Positions 1 to 7,682 of a stretch of DNA of 64,000 nucleotides are shown here, one piece after another. Both the position numbers and the translations under genes were made by a program. Where the stretch lies: assembly GCA_019695185.1 (NCBI GenBank), contig JAIBAN010000029.1, positions 1-64,000 of the forward strand. Reading direction: 5' to 3'. The first letter of the stretch is position 1, and every line of letters starts with the position of its first letter. Source of the DNA: Blastocatellia bacterium. Lineage in GTDB: Bacteria > Acidobacteriota > Blastocatellia > Chloracidobacteriales > Chloracidobacteriaceae. Under the pieces are notes generated by a model that worked only from the letters and a program-made list of their open reading frames with translations, had not been told where the DNA came from and searched no databases.

Positions 1-95
1 GTGGTGGGAGGCTCATTTTTCAATGTCGTTGGAATCAAAGGAGATGGAAAAAGTCCCCATTTCCCTTTTAAAGCGTTTAGCCGACACGCTCTGCT

Positions 96-803
96 TTGCT
101 GCCTAATGGCCAAAGTCGAGCTCAGGGAAAGTGGGAAGCACGCCATACCCCAGGGAGTTTTACCTATGCGGCCCATCAGGCGTTTTTTGCCGGTTTTTTT
201 CCGACGCCCATCACGCCGGGACCGCATCCGCGTCTGTTGGCAACGACCTTTGCCGGCAGCGAAACCATCACGGACCAGACGATGGTGTTTGATGCCCCGG
301 ATATTGTCAGCGGTCTGGCCGGTCTGGGCTATCACACGGTCTGTATTGGCGGTGTGGGATTTTTCAACAAACAGAACCCGCTGGGAAATGTGTTGCCGGG
401 GCTTTTCGCCGAAAGCCACTGGAATCCGTCTTTGGGAGTGATGGACTTGAACTCAACCCGCCATCAGGTGGAACTGGCCTGCTCGATTCTGGCAAGTGTG
501 CCAGCCGGTCAAAAGGTGTTTCTCTTTGTGAATATTTCGGCTTTACACCAACCCAACTGCGGCTACCTGCCCGGCGCGGAAAAAGACTCGCCGGCATCAC
601 AGGGGGCTGCGCTGGCTTATGTGGACAGCCAGTTGCCCCCGCTCGGGCAGGCGCTGCGACGGCGCGGCCCGGTGCTGGCAATTGTCTGTTCCGACCATGG
701 AACAGCCTATGGCGAAGATGGGTTTCATGGCCATCGGATTGGCCATCCGGTGGTGTGGACGGTTCCCTATGCTGAATTTGTGATGGCAAAAATGGAGGAT
801 TGA
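96..803 (+). CDS. STM4013/SEN3800-family hydrolase (sulfatase-like), 5' end disrupted
   Basis: The protein resembles the STM4013-type members of the alkaline phosphatase/sulfatase superfamily: it has the conserved stretch WEARHTPGSFTYAAH, then FAGSE, FDAPDIVSGL, GGVGFFNK and a late SDHGTAYGEDG motif that should bind metal. Family members normally carry about 40 more N-terminal residues, including a TLDTLRYD-like metal site. Here the reading frame is closed by TAA at 69-71 and TAG at 78-80, so only a TTG at 96 is left, directly at LLPNG. Seven residues (QSRAQGK) also seem to be inserted before WEARH. The gene may be a 5'-truncated or frameshifted pseudogene, or the sequence may contain an error. 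Its stop overlaps the ATG of the next gene (TGATG), so it belongs to that operon. The substrate is unknown. Confidence 0.7.
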   Translation: MLPNGQSRAQGKWEARHTPGSFTYAAHQAFFAGFFPTPITPGPHPRLLATTFAGSETITDQTMVFDAPDIVSGLAGLGYHTVCIGGVGFFNKQNPLGNVLPGLFAESHWNPSLGVMDLNSTRHQVELACSILASVPAGQKVFLFVNISALHQPNCGYLPGAEKDSPASQGAALAYVDSQLPPLGQALRRRGPVLAIVCSDHGTAYGEDGFHGHRIGHPVVWTVPYAEFVMAKMED

Positions 804-2119
804 TGCAACCACGACCTGTGTTGGAGCAAACGCCATACGAGGCTTATTCCTATTCCTACCCGCACAAAACGGCGTACCGTCCGCTGGAACCGCCGGTTTC
901 GCTGCAAGAGGTCTGGGCAACGGAAAACCGGCAGGCGCTGTTTTTGTACTTCCATATTCCGTTTTGCGAGATGCGGTGCGGGTTTTGCAATCTCTTTACC
1001 ACGGCCAATCCGGATGATGATTTGCCGGAAACCTACCTGCGGACCCTGAAACGGCAGGCCGAACGGGTGTGGGCTGCGCTTGGCCCGGCGGTCTTTGCCC
1101 GGATGGCCATTGGAGGTGGAACCCCAACCTATCTCAGTCCGGCCCAACTGGATTTTCTGTTTGATATTGCCGAAGACCTCTTTGGCATCAACGCCCACCG
1201 GATTCCGGTTTCGGTCGAAACGTCGCCACTCACCTCCGAAATGGAAAAACTGCGGGTTCTGCGGGCCCGTGGCGTGGACCGCATCAGCATGGGTGTGCAG
1301 AGCTTTGTCGAAGCCGAAACGGCTGCGGTCGGGCGGCGGCAGAAAAACGCTGACCTCTTTCATGCGTTGGACCGGCTTGCCCAGGCCGGTTTTCCAACCC
1401 GGAATCTGGATTTGATTTATGGATTGCCGGGACAAACCGTTGCCAGTTGGCTGGTTTCGGTGCAAACGGCGCTTCGGTTTGCCCCTGAGGAACTGTACCT
1501 GTATCCGCTGTATATCCGTCCGCTGACCGGTTTGGGGCGCAAAGACACACATTGGAATGATGTCCGGCTGGATTGCTATCGGGAAGCCCGGTCACTGCTT
1601 TTAAGCGAAGGCTACGAGCAGCTTTCCATGCGGATGTTTCGCAAAAAAGGTGTTTCCTTGGAAAGTGGTCCGGTCTATTGCTGTCAGGAGGACGGAATGG
1701 TTGGGCTGGGCTGTGGGGCACGGTCCTACACAAGTGGGCTGCATTACTCAAACGAGTATGCGGTGGGCGTGCCTGCGGTCCGCTCGATTTTGGCTGATTA
1801 CCTGACCCGGCACGATGCGACGTTTGACATGGCTTCCTATGGCATTCGCCTTTCAGCGGAAGACCAGCGCCGCCGGTTTGTGATTCAGTCGCTGCTGCAA
1901 ACCGAAGGGCTGGACCTGAACCGCTATCAGGCCCGGTTTGGAACGGAGGTCTGGGCCGACCTGCCGCAACTGAAACTGTTACAGGAGGCTGGGCTGATTC
2001 ATCAACGTGCTGAAACAGTGCAACTTACCGCAAGCGGGCTGGAGCGTTCGGATGTGATTGGACCCTGGCTTTATTCGGAATCGGTCCGCAGCCTGATGGA
2101 AGGCTGTGAACACCGATGA
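803..2119 (+). CDS. STM4012-family radical SAM protein (HemN-like fold)
   Basis: This 438-residue radical SAM enzyme has the 4Fe-4S motif CEMRCGFC at residues 55-62, an IGGGTPTYLS segment that contacts SAM, and SMGVQSF and DLIYGLPGQT segments typical of HemN/coproporphyrinogen oxidase-like proteins. The family is named after Salmonella STM4012 and its reaction is not known. ATG 803 was chosen over the TTG at 800 because the protein then starts MQPRP and GGAGG (794-798) lies just upstream. It overlaps its upstream neighbour by TGATG and its downstream neighbour by ATGA, so the three are probably translated together. The C-terminal part ends in a winged-helix-like segment, as in HemN relatives. 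HemN itself is unlikely because of the neighbours. Confidence 0.85.
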   Translation: MQPRPVLEQTPYEAYSYSYPHKTAYRPLEPPVSLQEVWATENRQALFLYFHIPFCEMRCGFCNLFTTANPDDDLPETYLRTLKRQAERVWAALGPAVFARMAIGGGTPTYLSPAQLDFLFDIAEDLFGINAHRIPVSVETSPLTSEMEKLRVLRARGVDRISMGVQSFVEAETAAVGRRQKNADLFHALDRLAQAGFPTRNLDLIYGLPGQTVASWLVSVQTALRFAPEELYLYPLYIRPLTGLGRKDTHWNDVRLDCYREARSLLLSEGYEQLSMRMFRKKGVSLESGPVYCCQEDGMVGLGCGARSYTSGLHYSNEYAVGVPAVRSILADYLTRHDATFDMASYGIRLSAEDQRRRFVIQSLLQTEGLDLNRYQARFGTEVWADLPQLKLLQEAGLIHQRAETVQLTASGLERSDVIGPWLYSESVRSLMEGCEHR

Positions 2120-2994
2120 ACCTTTCAATTTTGTACCGGGGACCGCTCGCAAGCTGCAACTACGGCTGTGAATATTGTCCCTTTGCCAAACATCAGGAAT
2201 CGGCTGCCGAACATGCGGCGGACGGAGTAGCGTTGAACCGGTTTCTGGAATGGCTTGAAACCCGGACCACCGACCGGCTTTCCATTTTTTTCACGCCCTG
2301 GGGCGAAGCCCTTATCCGCAAACGCTATCAGGCGGCAATGGTGCGGTTGTCGCATTTGCCTCAGATTGCGAAAGTTGCCATTCAAACCAATCTTTCCGGA
2401 CCGCTTGGCTGGATTGACCGGGCGGAGCGGTCCCGATTGGGAATCTGGGCCACCTATCATCCGGGAGAAACCAGCCGCTCCCGGTTTTTGGGAAAGTGCC
2501 GGGAACTGGACCGGCGGAGTGTCCGCTACAGTGTGGGAGTCGTCGGGCTCAAGGAACATTTGGCCGAAATCGAAGCCTTGCGCCACGCCTTGCCAGCGCA
2601 TGTCTACCTGTGGGTGAACGCCTACAAGCGACAACCGGATTATTACAGTCAGGCGGAACTCGAATTTCTGGAAACCATTGACCCGCTTTTCCCTTTGAAC
2701 AATCAGTATCACAACAGTTTCGGGCGTGCCTGTCGGGCCGGACATTCCGTCATTTCGGTGGATGGAACCGGCACCATGCGCCGTTGTCACTTCATCCCGG
2801 AACCGATTGGAAACCTCTATCAGTCCGATTTTGCGGCAGGACTCCGGGAGCGTCCCTGTCCCAACGCCACCTGCGGCTGTCATATTGGTTATGTGCATTT
2901 GGACGAATTGAAACTCTACGATGTGTTTGGGACAGGTGTACTGGAGCGGGTTCCGGAAATCCAACCGTTCCGCGCAGAAGGAAAAACCTTATGA
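2116..2994 (+). CDS. STM4011-family radical SAM protein
   Basis: This 292-residue radical SAM protein carries CNYGCEYC (Cys14, Cys18, Cys21) for the 4Fe-4S cluster, and a Cys-rich C-terminal part (MRRCHF near residue 220, then CPNATCGC) that could bind an auxiliary cluster as SPASM-type proteins do. The pairing with STM4012- and STM4013-type proteins makes the family assignment firm, although the chemistry is undescribed. The start ATG overlaps the previous stop (ATGA), and its own stop overlaps the next ATG in the same way. Two different radical SAM enzymes in one tight unit point to a stepwise modification of a small molecule or a peptide; that is inference. Confidence 0.85.
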   Translation: MNLSILYRGPLASCNYGCEYCPFAKHQESAAEHAADGVALNRFLEWLETRTTDRLSIFFTPWGEALIRKRYQAAMVRLSHLPQIAKVAIQTNLSGPLGWIDRAERSRLGIWATYHPGETSRSRFLGKCRELDRRSVRYSVGVVGLKEHLAEIEALRHALPAHVYLWVNAYKRQPDYYSQAELEFLETIDPLFPLNNQYHNSFGRACRAGHSVISVDGTGTMRRCHFIPEPIGNLYQSDFAAGLRERPCPNATCGCHIGYVHLDELKLYDVFGTGVLERVPEIQPFRAEGKTL

Positions 2995-3656
2995 ATGAAA
3001 TCAAACTGGTGGTTTTTGATTTGGCGGGAACGACCGTTCACGATACCGGACAGGTGGTGACAGCCTTTACTTCGGCTTTGGCCGAGCATGGCCTGGAAAT
3101 CACTGCCGGGCAGGTCAGCCAAGTTCGAGGTGCTTCGAAGCGCCAGGCCATTTTGCATTTCATTCCGGAAGGACCGCACCAAACGGAGCAGGCCGCAGTC
3201 GTGTATGCAACTTTTCGCAGGCATCTAACCCAACTCTATCAAACAGAAGGTGTGCAGTCTGTGACCGGAGCCTCGGAGGTTTTCCAGTGGCTGCGCTCCA
3301 AAGGTGTTGCCGTTGCCTTAACCACCGGCTTTGACCGTGACATCACCAGCCTGTTGCTGACGGCTTTGGGTTGGGAAACCGGCGTGGCGGATGCGATTGT
3401 CTGTGGTGATGATGTACGGCAGGGACGCCCCGCCCCGTACCTGATTTTCCATGCCATGGAAGCAACCGGAGTCAGGAGCGTTCGGCAGGTTGCCACGGTT
3501 GGAGATACAGTGCTTGACCTTCAGGCGGGTTACAATGCCGGAGTAGGCTGGAACATCGGCGTTCTCTCCGGCGCGCATTCGCGTCAGGTGCTGGAGCAGG
3601 AACCGCATACCCGCCTGCTGCCGTCGGTGAAGGAATTGCCCTCGCTGTGGAAGTAA
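2991..3656 (+). CDS. Phosphonatase-like HAD-superfamily hydrolase
   Basis: The 221-residue protein opens with FDLAGTTVHDTG (nucleophile Asp10), the HAD motif I form typical of phosphonoacetaldehyde hydrolase and its relatives. The cap has GASKRQAI with Lys50, placed like the Schiff-base lysine of PhnX. Motif II is ALTTGFD and motif III/IV is VGDTVLDLQAG with the metal-binding Asp. It fits the 'phosphonatase-like hydrolase' family rather than true PhnX, which is longer. The ATGA overlap ties it to the radical SAM genes, so its substrate is probably made or handled by that unit. This suggests C-P or phosphate-ester chemistry, but the sequence does not prove it. Confidence 0.8.
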   Translation: MNEIKLVVFDLAGTTVHDTGQVVTAFTSALAEHGLEITAGQVSQVRGASKRQAILHFIPEGPHQTEQAAVVYATFRRHLTQLYQTEGVQSVTGASEVFQWLRSKGVAVALTTGFDRDITSLLLTALGWETGVADAIVCGDDVRQGRPAPYLIFHAMEATGVRSVRQVATVGDTVLDLQAGYNAGVGWNIGVLSGAHSRQVLEQEPHTRLLPSVKELPSLWK

Positions 3657-3688
3657 TGTCCGGGAAAGCAGAGCGCATTTTTATGAGT

Positions 3689-3810
3689 CCGCCGCTTCGC
3701 GGCGGTTGATTGTAGCCGTGGGTTTCAACCCACGGAATCTGACGGAACATGGCTTTTCCTTTTCCGTGGGTTGAAACCCACGGCTACAATCATTGGTCGC
3801 TGACGCGACC
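3689..3810. repeat. REP-like cluster of nested palindromes
   Basis: The cluster contains a 17-nt hairpin CCGCCG-CTTCG-CGGCGG (3689-3705), then a 28-nt arm (3708-3735) whose reverse complement lies at 3764-3791. Each arm is itself a palindrome (CCGTGGGTTTCAACCCACGG). A small hairpin GGTCGC-TGAC-GCGACC follows at 3795-3810. The arrangement resembles REP/BIME elements mobilised by RAYT transposases. It lies between two convergent genes and could also end transcription on both strands. Confidence 0.8.
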
Positions 3811-3831
3811 GAATTACAGGTGTGACAACTC

Positions 3832-4656
3832 TTATTCCCTTTCCAATAGATGAAACCGCAGAAAAGCCAGTACCTGCCGGATGGTTTCGCGGGTTATTGC
3901 GCTGTCGTGCATCAAGTCAAAGGCGTGCGGGCCTGCGGCGTGATTGATGAGCGTGAAGGGCAAATTGTGCCGTAGGGCATGAGCCAGAAACCGGTCCATG
4001 GCTTCATTCAGATGGGGGAGTTCGTCTTTTCCGGCCCGAACCACCAGCAACGGGAGGTGTGATGGAAGGTCCGCCACCGTTTTTCCTGCCGCCGGATTGA
4101 CAAACCCAAAAGCTTTGGACAGTTCAGCGACCGCCGTTGCTCCGTCGAGGTCCAACGTCACTCCGTAACAGAGTGCGGCACATTTCAGAAAATCCTGCCC
4201 GGATTGCATCAGCACTGCCAGGGCATTGGGAACGTGACCGGAACATGCCCAGATTCCAATCCGGTTTTCATCAACTCCCAACTGTGCGGCGTTCTCCCGG
4301 ACGAACCGGAGCAGCACGTTCACATCGGCGGTAGGATTGGCACCGGTCTGATACATGATTGCCACCATTCCCGAAGCGGCGACCATCCGGCCCCAGGATT
4401 TGTAGGATTCCATTTCCTTGGTGATACAGCCGAAGATACGTTGGAAACCTACATCGGGATACCCCATCACAAACACCACGGCTGGAAGACGTGTTCCGGC
4501 TTGGGCGGCAGGTGGGAGGTAGACATCCAAACCCAATTCGCCGGTTTCATCCTGGTGGTAAACCACTCCCTGCCGGATGGATACGGCTTCCATACCGGGC
4601 AGGTGAAAAAGCACCGGTTTTTTTGTCATTTCCTGAAGTTGCGATTCCTGAGACAT
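3832..4656 (-). CDS. Alpha/beta hydrolase (dienelactone hydrolase-like)
   Basis: The 274-residue protein has a Ser139 nucleophile in the elbow WACSGH, Asp211 in RAGKDE and His244 in GPHAFD, in the order and spacing of an alpha/beta-hydrolase catalytic triad. VFVMGYPDVG near residue 62 is the usual oxyanion-side strand and loop. The N-terminus matches predicted esterases of the dienelactone-hydrolase type (LDVYLPP). ATG 4656 was chosen because the upstream extension is Arg-rich and overlaps the neighbouring acetyltransferase gene, and because GAGG lies upstream. No signal peptide is seen. The substrate is unknown; carboxylic esters are likely. Confidence 0.8.
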   Translation of the reverse strand: MSQESQLQEMTKKPVLFHLPGMEAVSIRQGVVYHQDETGELGLDVYLPPAAQAGTRLPAVVFVMGYPDVGFQRIFGCITKEMESYKSWGRMVAASGMVAIMYQTGANPTADVNVLLRFVRENAAQLGVDENRIGIWACSGHVPNALAVLMQSGQDFLKCAALCYGVTLDLDGATAVAELSKAFGFVNPAAGKTVADLPSHLPLLVVRAGKDELPHLNEAMDRFLAHALRHNLPFTLINHAAGPHAFDLMHDSAITRETIRQVLAFLRFHLLERE

Positions 4657-4682
4657 GGATTCCTCTTTTGTTTTTGTCTGCC

Positions 4683-5237
4683 TCACCATTCGTCGTCGGT
4701 GAGATGCAGCGGTTCCCGGCACCATTTGGCCCGTGCGGCCTGAGCCTTGGGGGAAAGAAACATCATCATGGAAAATTCGGACTCGTCGTCCAGTTCGTCT
4801 TCGTCGTTTGTTACCCGAAGTTCCGGAATGTGTTCCCAACCATATCGTCCGTAAAATTTTCCCAGCCGTGGTTCGGTAATCAAAAAGGCGGCATCTGCCT
4901 GCGGGTCCGAACGGATATGGTTTGAGGCTGCTTCGACCACCATTCCGCCAAAACCATGTTGGCGAAACTGCGGGTCGGCAATGACATCGCCCAGACCGTA
5001 GAGCTTGAAGGAATCTCCGAGGTGGGCCGTCTGTTTCCAGATGGTGCGGGTGTAGCTGCGAACCCGGCGATCTTCAGTGACCAGAAAATAGACGGGGTGC
5101 AACTCCGATTGAATGACTGGGTGACTGAGTTCGGGTTCGTCCGGGTCGCCCCACTGTGCCAAAAGGAGTTGCTGGACCTGTTCCACCAATGGCGGTGGAA
5201 TGTCATCAATCGAGTCAAATTTTAAGATTTGAATCAT
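4683..5237 (-). CDS. GNAT-family N-acetyltransferase
   Basis: This protein of about 184 residues shows a GNAT core: a central strand leads to DVIADPQFRQHGFGGMVV, where the QHGFGG loop corresponds to the acetyl-CoA pyrophosphate loop (Q/RxxGxG/A). It is followed by helix 3 and by FYGRYGWE, a typical GNAT motif B ending. The acidic DEDELDDESE tract near the C-terminus is unusual. Two starts are possible, ATG 5267 and ATG 5237; neither has a clear ribosome binding site, and 5237 begins with the first conserved strand. The gene lies 26 bp upstream of the alpha/beta-hydrolase gene on the same strand, so the two may be co-transcribed. The acetyl acceptor is unknown. Confidence 0.75.
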   Translation of the reverse strand: MIQILKFDSIDDIPPPLVEQVQQLLLAQWGDPDEPELSHPVIQSELHPVYFLVTEDRRVRSYTRTIWKQTAHLGDSFKLYGLGDVIADPQFRQHGFGGMVVEAASNHIRSDPQADAAFLITEPRLGKFYGRYGWEHIPELRVTNDEDELDDESEFSMMMFLSPKAQAARAKWCREPLHLTDDEW

Positions 5238-5284
5238 ACGTCGTGTGGCAATCTGTTGCCGAAGCATTTTCTATGGGGGCAGAT

Positions 5285-5329
5285 GGTGGCGACAAGTCGC
5301 CACCAGTAAAAGCGGCGACAAGTCGCCGC
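5285..5329. repeat. Tandem pair of REP-like palindromes
   Basis: Two palindromes with the same GGCGACAAGTCGCC core lie 7 bp apart: 5285-5304 (GGTGGCGAC-AA-GTCGCCACC) and 5312-5329 (GCGGCGAC-AA-GTCGCCGC). They differ from the 3689-3810 cluster. They lie between two minus-strand genes and may end the transcript of the SGNH hydrolase. Confidence 0.75.
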
Positions 5330-5349
5330 ACTCCAAATTTCAAACGCGG

Positions 5350-5973
5350 TTACGCCAGGACAAACCAGCCACCTTCCCGAATACGCTGGGCTGCCCGCAC
5401 GATGGCCTGCGCAATTTTGGCACCTCCAACCAGGGAAGGCTCAATTGGGTTGGCAAAATCCTCCGGACTGGCGCAAATCCGGCGCAAATCAATCACCGGA
5501 AGCTGTTGCTCCAACGCCACCCGCAGAATCACGTCATTATATACAGCCAGCACCGGCTTGGCGGCCCGTTGAATATCGGGTTCGGGAAATTGCGGATAAT
5601 AGATGGTGCAAACCACCAGCGGCAATTGCAGGTTCTGCAGGTGTGCAATTGTGTGGCGGTATTCTTCTTCAAACTGCTCCAGGCTTGTCGCCAGACTGAG
5701 CAGGCTGGCGGAAAACGTGCCCAGCGGTTGGTCAAACAGGAACAGTTCCTGCAAGGCGTTGTTTCCACCAGCACTCAAAACAAGCACGGTTGCATCCGGT
5801 GGGAGGGCTCCGGTCTGCGCGAGAACATTCCGGGCCAGGCTGCCGTCAACTGCGCGGAGCGTTGCCTTCCAGGTGGATGGAATGAGCTTTCCAAGCTGCT
5901 GCACCACGTCAGGTCCGGACACGTAGGCTTTGTTGTCGAAAATCGAGTCACCAAATAAAACAATGTGTTCCAT
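5350..5973 (-). CDS. SGNH/GDSL-family hydrolase
   Basis: The 207-residue protein begins MEHIVLFGDSIFDNK, with block I GDS carrying the serine nucleophile, and has SAGGNNAL (block III Gly and Asn) near residue 70. The usual C-terminal DxxH is not obvious; in its place stands NPIEPSLVGGAKIA, a form known from some SGNH hydrolases with a different block V. Activity therefore cannot be taken for granted. ATG 5973 was preferred to the start 42 bp upstream because the conserved block I then sits at the usual distance from the N-terminus. No signal peptide is seen, so the enzyme is probably cytoplasmic. Confidence 0.75.
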   Translation of the reverse strand: MEHIVLFGDSIFDNKAYVSGPDVVQQLGKLIPSTWKATLRAVDGSLARNVLAQTGALPPDATVLVLSAGGNNALQELFLFDQPLGTFSASLLSLATSLEQFEEEYRHTIAHLQNLQLPLVVCTIYYPQFPEPDIQRAAKPVLAVYNDVILRVALEQQLPVIDLRRICASPEDFANPIEPSLVGGAKIAQAIVRAAQRIREGGWFVLA

Positions 5974-6091
5974 AACAAAACATGAATAGGAAAAAGACAG
6001 AATTGAGAGCGGCATTCAACCGGGAAGATGATGTTGTGCGAAATTTGGCGGGAAAATGTTCAATCGGATTGTGACAGACTGAGGCCGGAAT

Positions 6092-6592
6092 TCAATTTCG
6101 AGCAGACCGAAAAGCCCGGATTTTGTTGTAACAGTCAACGGATGATTCCTGTGGATTGTAGCCTTCCAGTTTGTTGGCCTCATCCGGAAAAACCAGCCGG
6201 AGGGCATCCCAACCGTACACCCGCTCCAATGGCTCACCTGATTCAAGCATCGTCAGAATCTGTTCCAGTTTGGCAAAAACGTCTTCACCCCGGCCTGCCA
6301 ATTGCAGCAAGGCCATGCTTTGCCGGAAATTCCATTCAGGTTCAGCGACAATTTCCCATAACCGTTCGGTTGAGCTGTTTTCCAGGTCTTTGAAAAAGGC
6401 CCGCATTGCCAAACGTTCGGGGAGCAACCCGATGATTCCGCCAAGATACAGTCCCAGCAAACCGCCAATGACGGCTCCGGTGATGCCGAAATATTTCCAT
6501 CCCAAGGTTCCGCCCACATTTCCCCCAATGATGAGGCCCAGCCAATTGAACAGGTGGAAGATGGTGATTCGGGTATACACAAACGGTTGCAT
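6092..6592 (-). CDS. Hypothetical membrane protein with glycine-rich TM hairpin
   Basis: The 166-residue protein is not recognised. From ATG 6592 it begins MQPFVYTRITIFHLFNW and then has two Gly-rich membrane segments (LIIGGNVGGTLGW and AVIGGLLGLYLGGIIG) resembling a glycine-zipper hairpin. A soluble helical C-terminal half of about 100 residues follows, possibly with short helical repeats (FRQSMALLQLAGRGEDVF). An in-frame start 114 bp upstream would add a helical extension and cannot be excluded. The gene stands alone on the minus strand upstream of the SGNH hydrolase gene. Confidence 0.55.
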   Translation of the reverse strand: MQPFVYTRITIFHLFNWLGLIIGGNVGGTLGWKYFGITGAVIGGLLGLYLGGIIGLLPERLAMRAFFKDLENSSTERLWEIVAEPEWNFRQSMALLQLAGRGEDVFAKLEQILTMLESGEPLERVYGWDALRLVFPDEANKLEGYNPQESSVDCYNKIRAFRSARN

Positions 6593-6730
6593 AAGGAATT
6601 TGTCCAATAAGAACCTGACAGCTATGCTGAGTTTCGCTAAAAGTATGAGGGAATGCCGAGCCTGACGGGCTTGAACCCTTGACAGGTTTGGTCCTTCTTT
6701 CAACAATCAGGTTCCGGATGAGAACAGATT

Positions 6731-7189
6731 ATGCCCAATCAGGTCAAAATTGAGTTTGCCAAACCCCAGGAGTTTGTGGAAGCCATTCGGGCTTTGAGTT
6801 TGCCGTCTGTGACGGAAATGGAGGTGGTGCCGGTTCCTGATGGAATTCTCCTGCGGCCAATCGTTTCTCACCTGCCAACAGACCCAACTGAATTGCGGGG
6901 AAAATTTACGGCTTTGGCTGAGCAATGGAATGCGGAAAAAGGGCCGCATTCATTGGTTTGTGATTTGGTCAACCATCCTGCCTACCGGGAAATCATTGGT
7001 TTTGGACCAGCAGTCATTCCCTTGATTCTGGAACGGTTGGAAGTTCATTTGGAAGACTGGTTTCCAGCTTTGACGGCAATTACCGGAATTGACCCGGTAC
7101 CTTTGCAGAGTGCCGGAAATCTTGACGAAATGGCGCACGCCTGGAAAAAATGGGGACGGGAACATGGATACTGGCCTCCCGTCGTTTAA
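6731..7189 (+). CDS. Conserved hypothetical protein, first gene of a two-gene module
   Basis: The 152-residue protein has a short N-terminal segment of mixed strands (KIEFAKPQEFVEAIRAL). Its C-terminal domain holds HPAYREIIGFGPAVIPLIL, then WFPALTAITGIDPVP and a final AWKKWGREHGYW. I know this last domain from many bacterial hypothetical proteins; it looks like one or two HEAT-like helical repeats. No catalytic motif is seen. It overlaps the next gene by 26 bp, so the two are translationally linked. The N-terminal part may be a separate antitoxin-like fold, but that is speculation. Confidence 0.65.
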   Translation: MPNQVKIEFAKPQEFVEAIRALSLPSVTEMEVVPVPDGILLRPIVSHLPTDPTELRGKFTALAEQWNAEKGPHSLVCDLVNHPAYREIIGFGPAVIPLILERLEVHLEDWFPALTAITGIDPVPLQSAGNLDEMAHAWKKWGREHGYWPPVV

Positions 7190-7625
7190 CCGCTGGTTTC
7201 CCAAACTGAAGAAAACCGGATATTCCGTCACCAGTGAACGAACTGCCCGGTACAACTGTTTTTCCTGGGTACTCGGAATCACCGACCGGAAAATGTCTCC
7301 GGAAGCATCACCTCATTACTTCTGGCCCGAAGGTGTCCCCCGTGGTTACAGTCTGGAGGATTTCATCGCAGCCTATGCTGTCTTTGGGTTTTCTGTTTGC
7401 GGCCTGGATGACACTTTTGAGAAAGGCTTTGAAAAAATTGCCTTGTACGGGTTTGAAAATCAGCCTAAACATGCGGCGCTGCAAAAAGAAACGGATACCT
7501 GGACCAGTAAAATCGGTGATTTCGAGGATATTGAGCATACACTGGCAGGTTTAAGCGGCAACGAGTATTACGGTGAGGTACTGGTGATTCTCAAACGCCC
7601 TCAACTGCCGCCGCCCCTTCCTTGA
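7164..7625 (+). CDS. DUF7689-like conserved protein, second gene of the module
   Basis: The 153-residue protein has ARYNCFSWVLG (Cys32, Trp35), a YFWPEGVPRGY segment, GFEKIALYG, then HAALQ (His103) and WTSKIGDFEDIEH (His125). I associate this pattern with the DUF7689 type of uncharacterised proteins. The conserved Cys, followed by aromatic and His positions, is compatible with a papain/NlpC-like fold, but that is inference. ATG 7164 was chosen because GGGACGGG lies upstream and the family N-terminus fits; it lies inside the previous gene. No signal peptide is seen. Confidence 0.65.
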   Translation: MDTGLPSFNRWFPKLKKTGYSVTSERTARYNCFSWVLGITDRKMSPEASPHYFWPEGVPRGYSLEDFIAAYAVFGFSVCGLDDTFEKGFEKIALYGFENQPKHAALQKETDTWTSKIGDFEDIEHTLAGLSGNEYYGEVLVILKRPQLPPPLP

Positions 7626-7682
7626 CAGTCTGCCCCATTCCCACCACAATCGGCGTTTCATTTTAACCTGGAGAACGAATGC

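Noticed and set aside
2-106. Frame-2 reading frame ending in TAA at 104-106 as the tail of an upstream gene
   Set aside because: It runs off the window edge and has only 34 residues. It may be the end of a neighbouring gene or chance; neither can be decided here.
2125-2964. 279-residue antisense reading frame over the STM4011-type gene
   Set aside because: It has no recognisable domain and covers a clear radical SAM gene; long antisense frames are common at this base composition.
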